Below, piece after piece: positions 49,220-59,759 of a stretch of DNA of 64,000 nucleotides; position 1 is the stretch's first letter, and the number at the start of each line of letters is the position of its first letter. The position numbers and the translations under genes are program-made. The stretch comes from Brassica napus. Its lineage: Eukaryota > Streptophyta > Magnoliopsida > Brassicales > Brassicaceae. Where the stretch lies: contig NC_063439.1 in the NCBI RefSeq assembly GCF_020379485.1, positions 12,648,683-12,712,682 of the forward strand, in the 5' to 3' direction. The notes beneath the pieces are model-generated. The model was not told the DNA's origin, searched no databases, and saw only the letters and a list, made by a program, of their open reading frames with translations.

Positions 49220-49328
49220 AACAATTGTGTAGCGGCTGTAAATATTGTACGTAAGCTTTGATTTTTGTATATACATTGGTTGGTGAATTGACAATTATAC
49301 TGTTCTATTGAATCAATCGATGGATGGT

Positions 49329-49584
<256 letters not shown>

Positions 49585-49879
49585 ATAGTTAGCTCAATAA
49601 AAAGGAAAATGAAGTTGCAAGTGTTGTAAACATATTTCTGGTGGTATATTCAAGGTACTTATTCATCTCTCTCTCTAATAGTTAGCTCTATTTTGTTTTC
49701 CTTCACTTCTCAGTGCATTGCTCTGTCTTCCAGATCCGAGAAGTTCTTATCCTTTTTTATTAGTCTTTGATCTTTGCCTGAATCTACTAATTATAAGTTG
49801 TGTTTGAAACTGTGCTTCTTTCTCTGTTTATAGTCTATTCACATGCCTGTTTTTGTGTGAAGATAAGATCTATATCATT

Positions 49880-50615
49880 CTTCGATATTGAGAAACATGA
49901 AACTGCAAATTCCAGGTGGTCTAGAGCTTGTACAAGAGCAGTAGGTTTGGTAAAGGTTTTACAACACTCGCTTGAGGCAGTAATTTATAGAGAGACTAAT
50001 CTCAGCTTCAGTTTCCTTTTAATTCTACTTTTTTGGATTGAGCCTAATCTGATCTTGGATTATGCACTTTTTTGCAACATATTGACCCTAGACATCGGTA
50101 TGGACACAACCTGCATTTTTACTACAAGTTGCTCCAGTGTCAGAGTAGAGACCCTTACTTCTACTGGTAATTGCTTCTCACTGACTCCTTTTTCTCATTT
50201 GTGTAAAAACGTTTGAGCCGAATCTTGAAATATAAACTTAGATGTACATTTAATTGAAATGTTACAGGTTTGATATTGGCAAGGGAAAATAAGTAACAAT
50301 GTCGATAACTTATAAACTTATTTTCTTTTTGTTGTCTTGTTTATGCTGTGTTTATATGGAAAGAAAAGCTTATGAGGTTGTTGTGGAAGACAACAAATTC
50401 TTCTACAAGAATAGTGGAGAAATTCTTCAAACTTTTATTATGGACAAGAATGATTCCAAATGGATTATGGTGCACCGTTGTTATACGTTGGGAAGACGGG
50501 TACGTTTTAACATTCAAGCTTCTTAGCCGGAGAAGCTACTGTTTCTGCATGAAGATTTGTTGTTGAGAATGCTGTTCTTAGGGCTGTTTGGCCATGGTCC
50601 ATGCTTAGTTGCAAT
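49880..50615 (+). pseudogene. IQM-type calmodulin-binding protein, decayed copy
   Basis: Scattered exon-like pieces in the order of plant IQM proteins: SRWSRACTRA (about 49914-49943), LQHSLEAV (about 49959-49982), [13 protein letters not shown] (about 50088-50126), PYFYW (about 50153-50167), then KAYEVVVEDNKFFYKNSGE (about 50366-50422), DSKW, and, after a frameshift, HSSFLAGEATVSA and FVVENAVLRAVWPWS (about 50508-50605). In-frame stops (for example within TF*HSS) and lost splice sites make it non-functional. The upstream IQ motif was not identified. Further text to 50881 has no recognised homology. Confidence 0.7.
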
Positions 50616-51281
50616 TTTTTAATTTTTGGTATAGTAGATTTTATAATTAAAAAAAATTACGGTTTTCAGTGTGTTGCGAGTAATGTTAAGAGAACACAAT
50701 AAATTCGTGAAAAATGTGTTCCAAAAGCTTCAGAAAATAAATGAGATATTTTGAAGAGTACATTATTCTTATTTGGCTTTCAGGCCATGGGTTTCATGTA
50801 TGCGGTTTGTCGTACATAGCTGCCAAAAATACTGTTGATGCTAAGGGTTGGTCTAAGAAGGGCATTACTCATCAAACTATCACTGTAAGCAACATGAACG
50901 CATATATATTTTAAGAACCCCTTTAGATTCTTTAAAACCGTAAATTAGAACTTCATTGTTAGTTAAAAATGGCAAATCAGTGATTCTGAAGTCGAACACA
51001 GCGTTTGAATCAATTGTGATAAACAAATTAGTTTTATGCGAAACCAAATATGCAAGATATAAGATCATTTAGATTATAATCACAATTTAGTTAAGTCTTT
51101 ATTCATTTTCCCTTTGCCTCACATTCCATCTATATATTTGGATGTTAAAAAACAACAAATTTTGGGTTTCGATCATGACTAATATTTTTATGATTATAAT
51201 ATATCTATATTTAAATATATTATAATAATTATTTTTTGTTATTATAATAATTAGGTTGAACATAATAAAATTAACCACAAA
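50616..51281. other. Spacer, possibly end of a captured gene segment
   Basis: 50779-50881 can be read as an open stretch without a known family; after about 50900 the DNA becomes AT-rich and non-coding. Confidence 0.4.
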
Positions 51282-52428
51282 TCTATTATACTAATAAAAT
51301 TAATTTTACTTATTTTCTTTCCTACAAGTTCAAATTTATTAAATAATAAAATAAGTCTGTGAATATATTTATCTAATAAATGAAGTAACATTTACTAAAT
51401 AATAAGATAAGTATGTGTATATATTTATCGACTGTACACAATAAATATTATCATTATCTAAATTTTCTCTCTTATATTTTTCTCTTAGTTATTACAAAAC
51501 AAATATTTATGAAATTTTTTTCTACTCCGGGATCTCACATTAAAATTTAAGCTAATTAAAATTATTAATACTCTTAATAGTAATTTAATTTATCTTTAAT
51601 GTATTATAATAAAAAAATTATCATCACCTATGTTTCTTTAAACAAATATTAAAATTAATAAGATATTAATATAAAAATGTGTATATATATTTATCGAATA
51701 AAGCAAAAAAAAACATTATCATTATTTCAATGTTGTGCATAAACAATTTCGAAGAGGGGAAAAGTATATGGAAAAGGTATCCTGGAAAAATAGTCAATTC
51801 AGGTCCAATTAATGCTGGACCATGATTAAGAATTCACTTATTGGATTCAAAATATCATTTAAATTAAACAATATACCATATTAAATACATAATTATTTAA
51901 ATTTCAAAATTTGTTTCAAACAAGTATTTAGCATTTAATATTTAGTTTCAAAATTTGCAATGAATTTTTAAAGACGATCGAATATTAAAAATATTAAAAG
52001 TCACATACTAAAAAACTTGTTATCAATGGTTTAATTTTTTTTCATAAAAAATATTAATAATCATAAAACCATATGAATAAGAAAATCATGTTATAGATAG
52101 TCAAATTAAAAATATACCACATATCTATGCTAGCAGTATCATTTAAATTTAATTATATATCATATAAAATAGATAATAAATGATTGTTTGGATTTATTTA
52201 CCATAAAATGATTATAAATAAATAACAGTGACTATTTTGATTTATGTGCTCGCGCTAATTAATTATATATGTAATAGTTATTTACTTCTCGGTTATTCAA
52301 TATATTTTATTATTTCATAATGTGTAAAGAACATAAATAAATAATAGTAAACAAAAATATATGTATTTCTTTGCCCCTCAGAATTAGATGCACTGTTCAT
52401 TACGTCCAAAGCGCAGATATTAACCTAG
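51282..52428 (+). mobile_element. Candidate non-autonomous Helitron
   Basis: A possible 5' end TCTATTATACTAATAAAATT follows A at 51281. A possible 3' end 'agcgcagatattaacCTAG' at 52428 is followed by T. The interior is AT-rich and non-coding. The 3' hairpin is weak, so the assignment is less secure than for the other Helitrons here. Confidence 0.42.
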
Positions 52429-52711
52429 TAATTTATGAAATTGTAGAAAAATATTTGTTCTAAAAATATCTTTACTTTTATCTTTTTCTCATATAATTTT
52501 TACAGCTACATCATATACATATAAATAAAATATTCTACTAACTAAATTTTACGGTATATTTCGAGAGCTACGGTTCAACAAATTATCTCAAAGTCTACAG
52601 GATAATTTTTATGAAATTCCAAAATAAATTGTTTGCACCTAGTCACTGATCACACTTTTCATTCATTATTCCAATATATCTATTTTTTTCCTTTCACTTT
52701 TTATTAGGACA

Positions 52712-55398
52712 TCCCCCTATATATTAAAAGATAAGTCATTTTAGTGATTTCTACTGACGTGGCAATCACAGAGAGCTTCTCAGGAAAATTCTTATAATTC
52801 TATTGGTTGATTTTTTAGAATTTTCTTTTTTTTTTTAATTCACTCGCGTACGAGAAGTGGAAAACGCCGTCGTATTTTTTCGAATTTTCTTCTTCATCTT
52901 TTTTTTAATTCAATCGCGCATCAGATGAGTTTGAAACCGATGAAGACAGTATGAGCAGATGAGTTTGCTTCTCGACACTCTGAAGACTCAATCAGATCAA
53001 TGGCGGCAAGAAGCGACGAGCAGATGAGTTTCCTTTTCTCCACCATCGATCAGATCGACGAGGTGAAGTTTGTCGATACTCTGTTAATATACAAAGTTTT
53101 TGGTTTCTCTGATTGGATTCGATAGCGATTATCGTCAGCTGAGATTGAATTGAGATACTCTCGAACCGGTTTAATTTGTAAGATAGAAACTACGATCTGC
53201 TTATTAACATTTTGATACTTTGTATCTAATTGAGTGATTAACCTGCAAAGATCGAAAGGTTGAAGAAGCTACATACATAATCGTTAAACAACTTCGTTGA
53301 CCATGTATTATTAACTTTTGAAGTTTTTCTACCTATATGTGTCTTGCTGTTGAGTTATTGATTCTCTTAAACTGGTTTAACATTCAGCTTGAGCATCGAA
53401 CTAATTGCCACGTGAAGAGAAGTATTTTCGCAGACTGTCACCTAATGTGAACCTCTGAAGAAGGAATGTAAGATTCTCTTCTCCTTACTAACTCAACAAG
53501 CATTCAGACAGTGATAGATTGGTTTGTGATTCAGGCTGTGGGAAATTACTGAGATTTTCAAGTTTGATTTTCGGTTTCATTAGCAAGATTAAGAGCTTCA
53601 CATTACTTATTTAGTCAGTCTGTTGCAAACCTAATTGCAGGTCCCTTTATATTATTTGCACAGGTTATAAATAGCCAGGCGCTTGAAGATTCTGTATGTA
53701 GCTTCGGTTCCCACATTTTCACTAGCTGAGATGAAGTTGAGAATGAGGTAATATTTGGGTCATATCTTCTTAATTAGCTTTAATTATCTTAGGAGAGAAA
53801 AAATGTCTTTAGCCTATTTAGAAAAGTCCAAAATTATTATCGATTTAGTTAATCCTATATATATAGCTAGGGGGATGATAATTAGATATTTAGTTTAGAC
53901 TGCGCAAGATTGTTAACTAATACAAATATTAATAACTTTCCTTATTATTCACACGGTAAACTTGCGCCGGTTGATATCATATTTATTACATTACTTACGC
54001 AAGTTAAAATCATATCATATGCAAATTACTTTTTGACGATACACATTTATATCTTTCTTTAAACGATTTCATTATTTATTAGGGGTCATTAATATGAGAA
54101 ATAAATCGACTTTATATATATAGGAGACACCCAAGGTCTTAAAATACAAACATTCTGCTCTTACAAGAACAATGGCAATGGTGCGAGGCTCCAAAAACAT
54201 TGTTTCTTATGTTAGAGAATTAAAACCCCGTAAAGATACGTCGCGTATTGAAGTTAGAATTGTTCGGTTGTGGATAAACTATAACAAAGAATCAGGAAAC
54301 ACCATTGAAATGGTTTTTGTTGATAAAGAAGTAAGTATAAATCACACAAATGCATTTTTTTGGAGGCATGGTTTATTATTCATTTCGAGATATATACTTA
54401 TTCTGCGTTTATAAAACTCTTATCATTTATAGAGTACTGATGCATAACTTTTATATGAATAATCAGGGGACAAGAATACATGCTTCAGTTGGTGAACAAC
54501 TCATCAAAAAATTTGATGACAAGCTACGCGAGGGAGATGCGATTGTCGTACAGTTGTTCAAAGTGTACGATGCTATTGGTGAATACCGTACAACGCCACA
54601 TCCGTACAAAATTGGCTTCTTTCAAACAACATTTGTTGGAAAAGCTGATGATTTTCCAAGTGCAGTTCCCGAAAATTATTTAGCGGACTTCTCCGATATT
54701 CTTGAATCAGTTTCTTGCACAGTTAAAGAGTCTGTCACTTTTGTTATACTTGTTCCTGATTTGACGCTTGTTTTTGTTATGTAGATGTGGTTGGCCAAAT
54801 AGTTAACTTCGGGTTTCTGGAAAACAAAATAATAAAAAGAAAGGATAACATGAGGCTCTTGATTGAGTTGCGTGACCCAAAGTAAGATTAAGTTGTTTAT
54901 CTTTTCCTTAATTTGCTAGCTAAACATCTATAATCTATATTTTAACTTAAGTTTATATTATACAGTAATGTGAAGATGGTGTGTACTCTGTGGGGTTGTT
55001 ATGCTAAACAAGTATACAATTACAGTATGAGTAACATGTCCACGATGATTTTTTGTGTTATCAGGTTCTGTTCTGTTAAAGAGTGGAAAGGTATATAATG
55101 TTGTTTCTATTTGTGTCAAATTATTACTCGCATAACATATTAATAAGATCAAAATAATTTGTAGGTGCTTACTCTATATCTAGCGGGTATAATTCAACCC
55201 ATATTTTGCTCAACCCAACACTTGAATTTATTGAGGAGTTCAAAGTAAGGTACGTCTCCAGCTTCTTACGTTCCAGACCTATTGAGGAGTTCCATACATC
55301 TAGATCTTTTTTAATTTGTGAACGTCATTTTTAACTGAAACGTTTTTAAACGTTTTGAATTTTCTTATGTCCGCACAGGGTGCGGACCGGTCACCTAG
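52712..55398 (+). mobile_element. Helitron H3 carrying an RPA70-like gene
   Basis: Starts TCCCCCTATATATTAAAAG after A and ends with hairpin 'gtccgcacagggtgcggac' then CGGTCACCTAG at 55398 before T. About 2.69 kb. Its 3' half carries a multi-exon RPA70-like gene (54172-55249). No Rep/helicase coding is visible, so it is non-autonomous, although RPA-like genes are frequent passengers of plant Helitrons. The 5' part (52712-54100) is non-coding apart from short leader-like stretches. Confidence 0.85.
54172..55249 (+). pseudogene. RPA70-like (DUF223/OB-fold) single-strand DNA-binding protein, probably decayed
   Basis: Exon 1, 54172-54330, starts MAMVRGSKNIVSYV, matches the N-terminal OB-fold of plant RPA1-like/DUF223 proteins (IRVVRLW-type strand RIEVRIVRLW) and ends at a GTAAGT donor. 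Exon 2, from 54467 after CAG, reads GTRIHASVGEQLIKKF, then FPSAVPENYLADFSDILE. After about 54700 the frame is lost; DVVGQIVNFG (about 54784-54813) and MRLLIELRDPK (to about 54882) continue in another frame. Exon-like pieces VKMVCTLWGCYAKQV (about 54970) and SSGYNSTHILLNPTLEF (55165-55249) follow with plausible GT-AG sites. Such proteins bind single-stranded DNA, and as Helitron passengers they may help rolling-circle replication. The break around 54700-54784 suggests it is inactive, unless an unusual intron lies there. Confidence 0.7.
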
Positions 55399-55626
55399 TC
55401 TATACAATTAAAACATGATCCTTGTTTTCAGATTTCCTTTACACTACCTTGGAATATTATTTTGGTGCCATTGGATTTTAGAGAAAGTTTTGGTCTTCAT
55501 TAAGGGTATTTTCGTCACGTGTAAACTGGTTCAGTTATATTATTTCTTTCTTTACCATTAAGCCAACGACTAGACATTATTATAATTGTTATATACTGAC
55601 TTTGTAACATTCTACGGTCCGTCCTA
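55399..55626. other. Spacer between two Helitrons
   Basis: No recognisable feature. Confidence 0.5.
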
Positions 55627-56450
55627 TCTATATTATTAAAAGGGAAATACAAAATAGAAATGCCCCTTAATAATCAAACGAGATCACTGAATTCGAATTA
55701 CATACGTGTTTGTTTGTTATTATATACAAAAGATATATACAAACATGAATCAGTTTATCATATTTTTATTCAAATATATTAATAGATAAGATGTTTTCTT
55801 TTCAAATCTGATTTTTTTTTGTTTGATTTTGGTGGACGTATACTTAAATAATTAATTGCCTTAGATCTTAAAATTATATATTTCCTAACGTATTTATGAT
55901 TTAAATGGAATGAATTCTAAACAAAACCCGTTATAAATAGAACAAATTAATTTATGTAACAAAGTATTTAATTTGTTTTTATTAAATTTAGATATAACCC
56001 TACGTTTTTCTATAAATATACACTACCCACTACGTTATGATAACCATACGTTATATAATTGTATATAATTTTTTTTAGTATATAAGAAAAAATTACAGAA
56101 AAAAATTACATATTTATAGAAGCATAAAAAACAAAAAAAAAATTACAAACCAATATTATACCCGCGGGTCAAGATCTAGAACAAATAAATATGATTACAA
56201 AAAAGATGGGTATACGTACATATGATTACAAAGAACTGAGTGTATGCCGAATCAAATTTTAAATTGCTATTATTTTATAAAATAGATTTTGATTAAGATT
56301 TATATATAAATATAATTACAAAGAAAAACACAAATATTATTGCATAGAAAAACACAACTATGAAATCAAATTTCTAAAAAACAATTAAAATAAAAAATAT
56401 AGTTAAAATAATAAATATACCCGCCCTTTCAAAGGCGGGTCAGAATCTAG
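55627..56450 (+). mobile_element. Short non-autonomous Helitron
   Basis: Starts TCTATATTATTAAAAGGGAAA after A; ends with hairpin 'acccgccctttcaaaggcgggt' (56419-56440) then cagaatCTAG at 56450, followed by T. 824 bp, AT-rich, non-coding. An older-looking terminus 'acccgcgggtcaagatctag' lies inside at about 56160-56179. Confidence 0.85.
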
Positions 56451-56475
56451 TTATCTTGTATAAAATTGGTACATT

Positions 56476-57000
56476 AGCCAAAGCTGTAAAGTATATAAAT
56501 TATTAAAAAAATGTATATAAATTATATATTATCTCCGACGTTGCTTGGAGAGTAACAACAGATAGATCAGACTTTCCTCTCTCGGGGACCCAAATCATCG
56601 AATCTGTAACCTCTCCACTCATCGCCGAAGCTATAGCACTTTGCAAGGGTTTGGAAAAGACTCTCGATTTGGGGCTTCAATCAGCCACAATCCTCTCCGA
56701 CTGCTCAACGCTCATCCGAGCAATCAATACCAAAAGCCAGATAAAAGAGATTTATGGTGTTCTTTGCGATATCGATCTCTTCTCATCGCGCTTTGATTCT
56801 ATCCTCTTTCAGCACATCCCTTGTTCCCAAAACAGAGAGACTGATCTCTTAGCAAAACAAGTCCTTAAGGTCCATTGTAATCCACTTAATTTATGTATGT
56901 AGTAGCCTTTGGGCCTGAACCCTTTATCTTCTGTTTGTTTTTCCTGCTTATTTATAAAAATTCACCGTTGCCCAAAAAAAGAAGCCAAAGCCGTAAAGTA
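56476..57000 (+). mobile_element. 5'-truncated LINE (RNase H end) with 18-bp target duplication
   Basis: Flanked by AGCCAAAGCTGTAAAGTA (56476-56493) and AGCCAAAGCCGTAAAGTA (56983-57000). The body ends in an A-rich tail, cccaaaaaaagaa. The first 40 bp inside are AT-rich, apparently partly copied from the flank ('gtatataaatta' twice), and look like filler at a truncated 5' end. Confidence 0.8.
56537..56902 (+). pseudogene. LINE RNase H-like domain, C-terminal remnant
   Basis: Open frame from the truncation point to a stop at 56900. It reads DVAWR...AEAIALCKGLEK and then ILSDCSTLIRAINTK, the pattern of the RNase H-type domain found at the C-terminus of plant LINE reverse transcriptases (alternating strand/helix with 'SD...L..AI'). 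It ends HIPCSQNRETDLLAKQ, the usual 'R..N..AD.LA' region with D-L retained. There is no start codon of its own. Confidence 0.7.
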
Positions 57001-57285
57001 ATTTTTTTGTAAACATTATTACATTGTCCACGAAACTGTTCATTAGCAAGTAATAGATTCTATCCGATGCTTGATTACTGATTAGGCCTAAAACTCACTG
57101 GATTATGGTTTGATTACTTGGATATTAATTGATCTACAATGAATATGTTGATGTTCATAGAATGAGGAAGGAGAGGAGGCGTTTTGAAGACTAAAACAAG
57201 ATCTTACTACCACTACCTGATTTTACACTGCCATTTGTGATACAAACATATGCATCATGAGAAGACATGGGTATTGCGTATCAAA
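57001..57285. other. Unassigned spacer
   Basis: No recognisable feature. Confidence 0.45.
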
Positions 57286-57470
57286 CAATTTTACACTTAG
57301 TTTTTTTTTGTGATAGCAAAGCTGCTATACACATTGCCTACTAGTCATGTGTTCCATGAACATACTAAGCATATCAAAAATTATTGTCATGTAGTTCTTG
57401 ATGGACTCACTATTCTTCTCACATAATGATCAAGTCGCCAAAATGCTCTTGGTTGTTCTGAAATCTGTAT
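57286..57470 (+). pseudogene. Copia RNase H/C-terminal relic
   Basis: In mixed frames the text reads CDSKAAIHIA, then a VFHE-like stretch with H.KHI, then a DQVAK piece. This is the order at the end of copia polyproteins ('CDS..A......N...H.R.KHI......R.......V.....AD..TK'). Stops and a frameshift break it. No LTR is found around it. Confidence 0.5.
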
Positions 57471-58140
57471 TTTGTTGTCCAAAATGAGTGTTCATGACCT
57501 TCACAACTATCCATTATATGATAATGATATTATATAGTAACACTATTTATTAAAAAATGTTTAAGCAATACCTTATCACACATTGCACTGTAAACCAATT
57601 GTGATTAACTACGAGAGTTTATTGAATGAGGTATTCAACAAGATTTTATACTCTTTACATTTCGAAAAGATTCATATTTAGTAAAAAATAATTGTTTCAA
57701 CAAAATTGCATTTTTACAGTAAATCGTAAACTTCAGAAAAAATATTTGTATTTATTGAAATTTTATTGGTTAAAAATTATAGGGAATTGTTAATTACAAA
57801 TAAGAACCTATCGGTAATCAAAATTTAATATTTTTTTAATATGTGCAAAAATTCTAAGGCTATAACGGGATTATCAATTTTTAGAATGTAATAATGTCGA
57901 ATGCTATATTCCTTTCATTCCACAATTTTAATACCATTTGTAATGAATAAAATAGAATGCTCAGTAATTTGATAACAAAAAAATAGAATGTTCATTCCAT
58001 TAATTTCATAAGAAGTAAAAAATATTCTATTACAATTTTGATCATGAATAAATGAAATGAAATGTATTCCATTTTTCTCCTTATTCGATTCCTTTTATTT
58101 CATTCCTTTTTGTTTCACTAATTCCATTTTACACTTACTA
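57471..58140. other. Intergenic DNA rich in GGAATG/CATTCC words
   Basis: 57890-58130 contains many short words in both orientations (attccatttc, gaatgttcattcc, aaatgaaatgaaatgtattcc), as in a decayed palindromic MITE. The ends could not be defined. Confidence 0.4.
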
Positions 58141-58142
58141 GG

Positions 58143-58560
58143 TATACCTTAAAATATACATCTTTTTTAAACCCTAGCTGGTGGACCTGCTGCGGACTCG
58201 GACGGTGGTAAGGCTGAGGGCGGTAAGGCGGACTCGGACAGAGTGAATATGTTACCCTTGAATATTAGGTCATATACTGAACCCCAATAGAAACCTTTTT
58301 CTAGACGCTTTATTTCTTTCCCATCTTTCAAGACTATGATGGTCGGGACATTAATAACCTTGTATAGTCTTGCAAAGAATGCCTTCTCCAAAATGTCGGC
58401 TTTGTAGAGTGAAATACGGTTACCATAGTATCTGGCCAGTTGGGTTACTTGTTCATCTACTATATCACACGGATGTTAACGTAAGCAATATGGGTTGTTG
58501 GGCATCCATCAGAAAGCGTTCCCACTTAGTTTCCTGACTTTGCACTTCCCCTGCATATCT
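58143..58560 (-). pseudogene. Thioredoxin-like gene fragment lacking its CxxC site
   Basis: On the minus strand, open from about 58475 to the stop at 58167: DIVDEQVTQLARYYGNRISL, then NVPTIIVLKDGKEIKRLEKG. This is the second half of a thioredoxin fold, with the cis-proline in NVPT and the 'DGKE..R.EG' turn. Upstream in another frame (about 58560-58485) KWERFLMDAQQPILLTLTSV resembles the first helix and strand, but the WCGPC active site that should follow is absent at the frame break. After the fold, the C-terminus is a Ser/Pro/Ala-rich tail of about 25 residues (SALPPSALPPSES). The parent gene was not identified. Confidence 0.55.
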
Positions 58561-58608
58561 CGAAACAATAGATGATCAAACAAAGAGGAGATAACTGATT
58601 AGAATTAA

Positions 58609-58847
58609 TGTCACATCCCGGTTCTTCCAAACCGGAATGGTTTTGTTTTCTTATTAATTTAACTTGATTTGGACCAAAACCCATCAAGTGTTTCTCTTTT
58701 ATTTTTGGCCCGCGTAGTAAACCATAGGGTTTCCACCTCATTTTTTTATAAAAAGGAGTCTCCTCTTTCTTTTCTCTTCCATTTAGAAATCAGAGCGAAG
58801 CCCTGCAGAGTTCCAGAGATTTGAAAACCCTAGCCGTCATGGTTTCT

Positions 58848-58900
<53 letters not shown>
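58609..58900 (+). repeat. Possible LTR start running into the gap
   Basis: TGTCACATCCCGGTTC at 58609 resembles the start of some Brassicaceae gypsy LTRs. A TATA-like 'ttataaaaagg' is at 58746-58756, followed by a leader-like stretch with 'gaaaaccctag'. It is cut by a (TC)n run and the N gap, so neither its end nor a partner is visible. It could equally be a gene promoter. Confidence 0.35.
58853..58899. repeat. (CT)n microsatellite at the gap edge
   Basis: About 23 CT units immediately before the N run; probably the reason assembly stopped here. Confidence 0.9.
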
Positions 58901-59000
58901 NNNNNNNNNNNNNNNNNNNNNNNNNNNNNNNNNNNNNNNNNNNNNNNNNNNNNNNNNNNNNNNNNNNNNNNNNNNNNNNNNNNNNNNNNNNNNNNNNNNN
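58901..59000. other. Assembly gap, 100 N
   Basis: Exactly 100 N, a conventional placeholder for a gap of unknown size. Confidence 0.99.
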
Positions 59001-59002
59001 TG

Positions 59003-59512
59003 TTTGTTTTATGGGTTTAAAAGTAAATAGCAATCCTAATTGAGTAAGTTTATTGCTCGACTAACAAGATGATTGGGAGTGTAACTTATTGGAAGATATT
59101 AGATGTAGGGTTTCTATTCAGGTGTTGGAGATTATAATCCTATAGATGCCTAAAAGTTGCATGCATGATATATTAGAGCTCAACTTCTTAATCATAGTGA
59201 TCAGCGTGCTTCTCAGACATGACGAGAATGGAAATCTTATAGATGCCTAACAGTTTACCCATTTTCCAGTCATAGAGGTTTCCATTCTCGTCCTGTCTGA
59301 GAAGCACGCTGATCACTGTGATTAAGGAGTTGAGCTCTAATATATCATGCATGCAACTGTTAGGCATCTATAGGATTATAATCTCTAACACCTGAATAGA
59401 AATTCTGCATCTAATATCTTCCAATAAAGTTACACCCCCAATCATCTTGTTAGTCGAGCAATAGCCTTGCTCAATTACGATTGATATTTACTTTTAAACT
59501 CATAGAACAACA
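59003..59512. repeat. Large inverted repeat of Athila-like LTR sequence
   Basis: The left arm (59003 to about 59237) is the reverse complement of the right arm (about 59272-59512), with an estimated 93-95% identity by eye and a loop of about 35 bp. The right arm is continuous with the LTR that ends at 59645; the left arm is an inverted copy of the same LTR part. It abuts the N gap. Confidence 0.85.
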
Positions 59513-59649
59513 AACACCTAGAATTAATAACCTGACTAGATTTAATAGGTTCCCTAGCTCCTTGTGGATTCAATCCCTAAGTACTGCAACTGAACCTCTT
59601 ATTTAAGAGAGTAATTCACTCCTTAGGGTAATTTGAGTGGTATCAAATT

Positions 59650-59665
59650 TGGTGTCGTTGCCGGA
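59650..59665 (+). other. Athila-type primer binding site, mutated
   Basis: TGGTGTCGTTGCCGGA resembles the TGGCGCCGTTGCCGGGGA site placed just after Athila LTRs (tRNA-Asp type), with changes typical of CpG decay. Confidence 0.65.
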
Positions 59666-59759
59666 AAGTTTTAATCGCCATTAGATTTAGTGTTATTGAT
59701 TCTTATTCTTTTCTCTACTCCCATTCTGACACAAAATTTTTTCTTGTCTTTTCAGGTGC

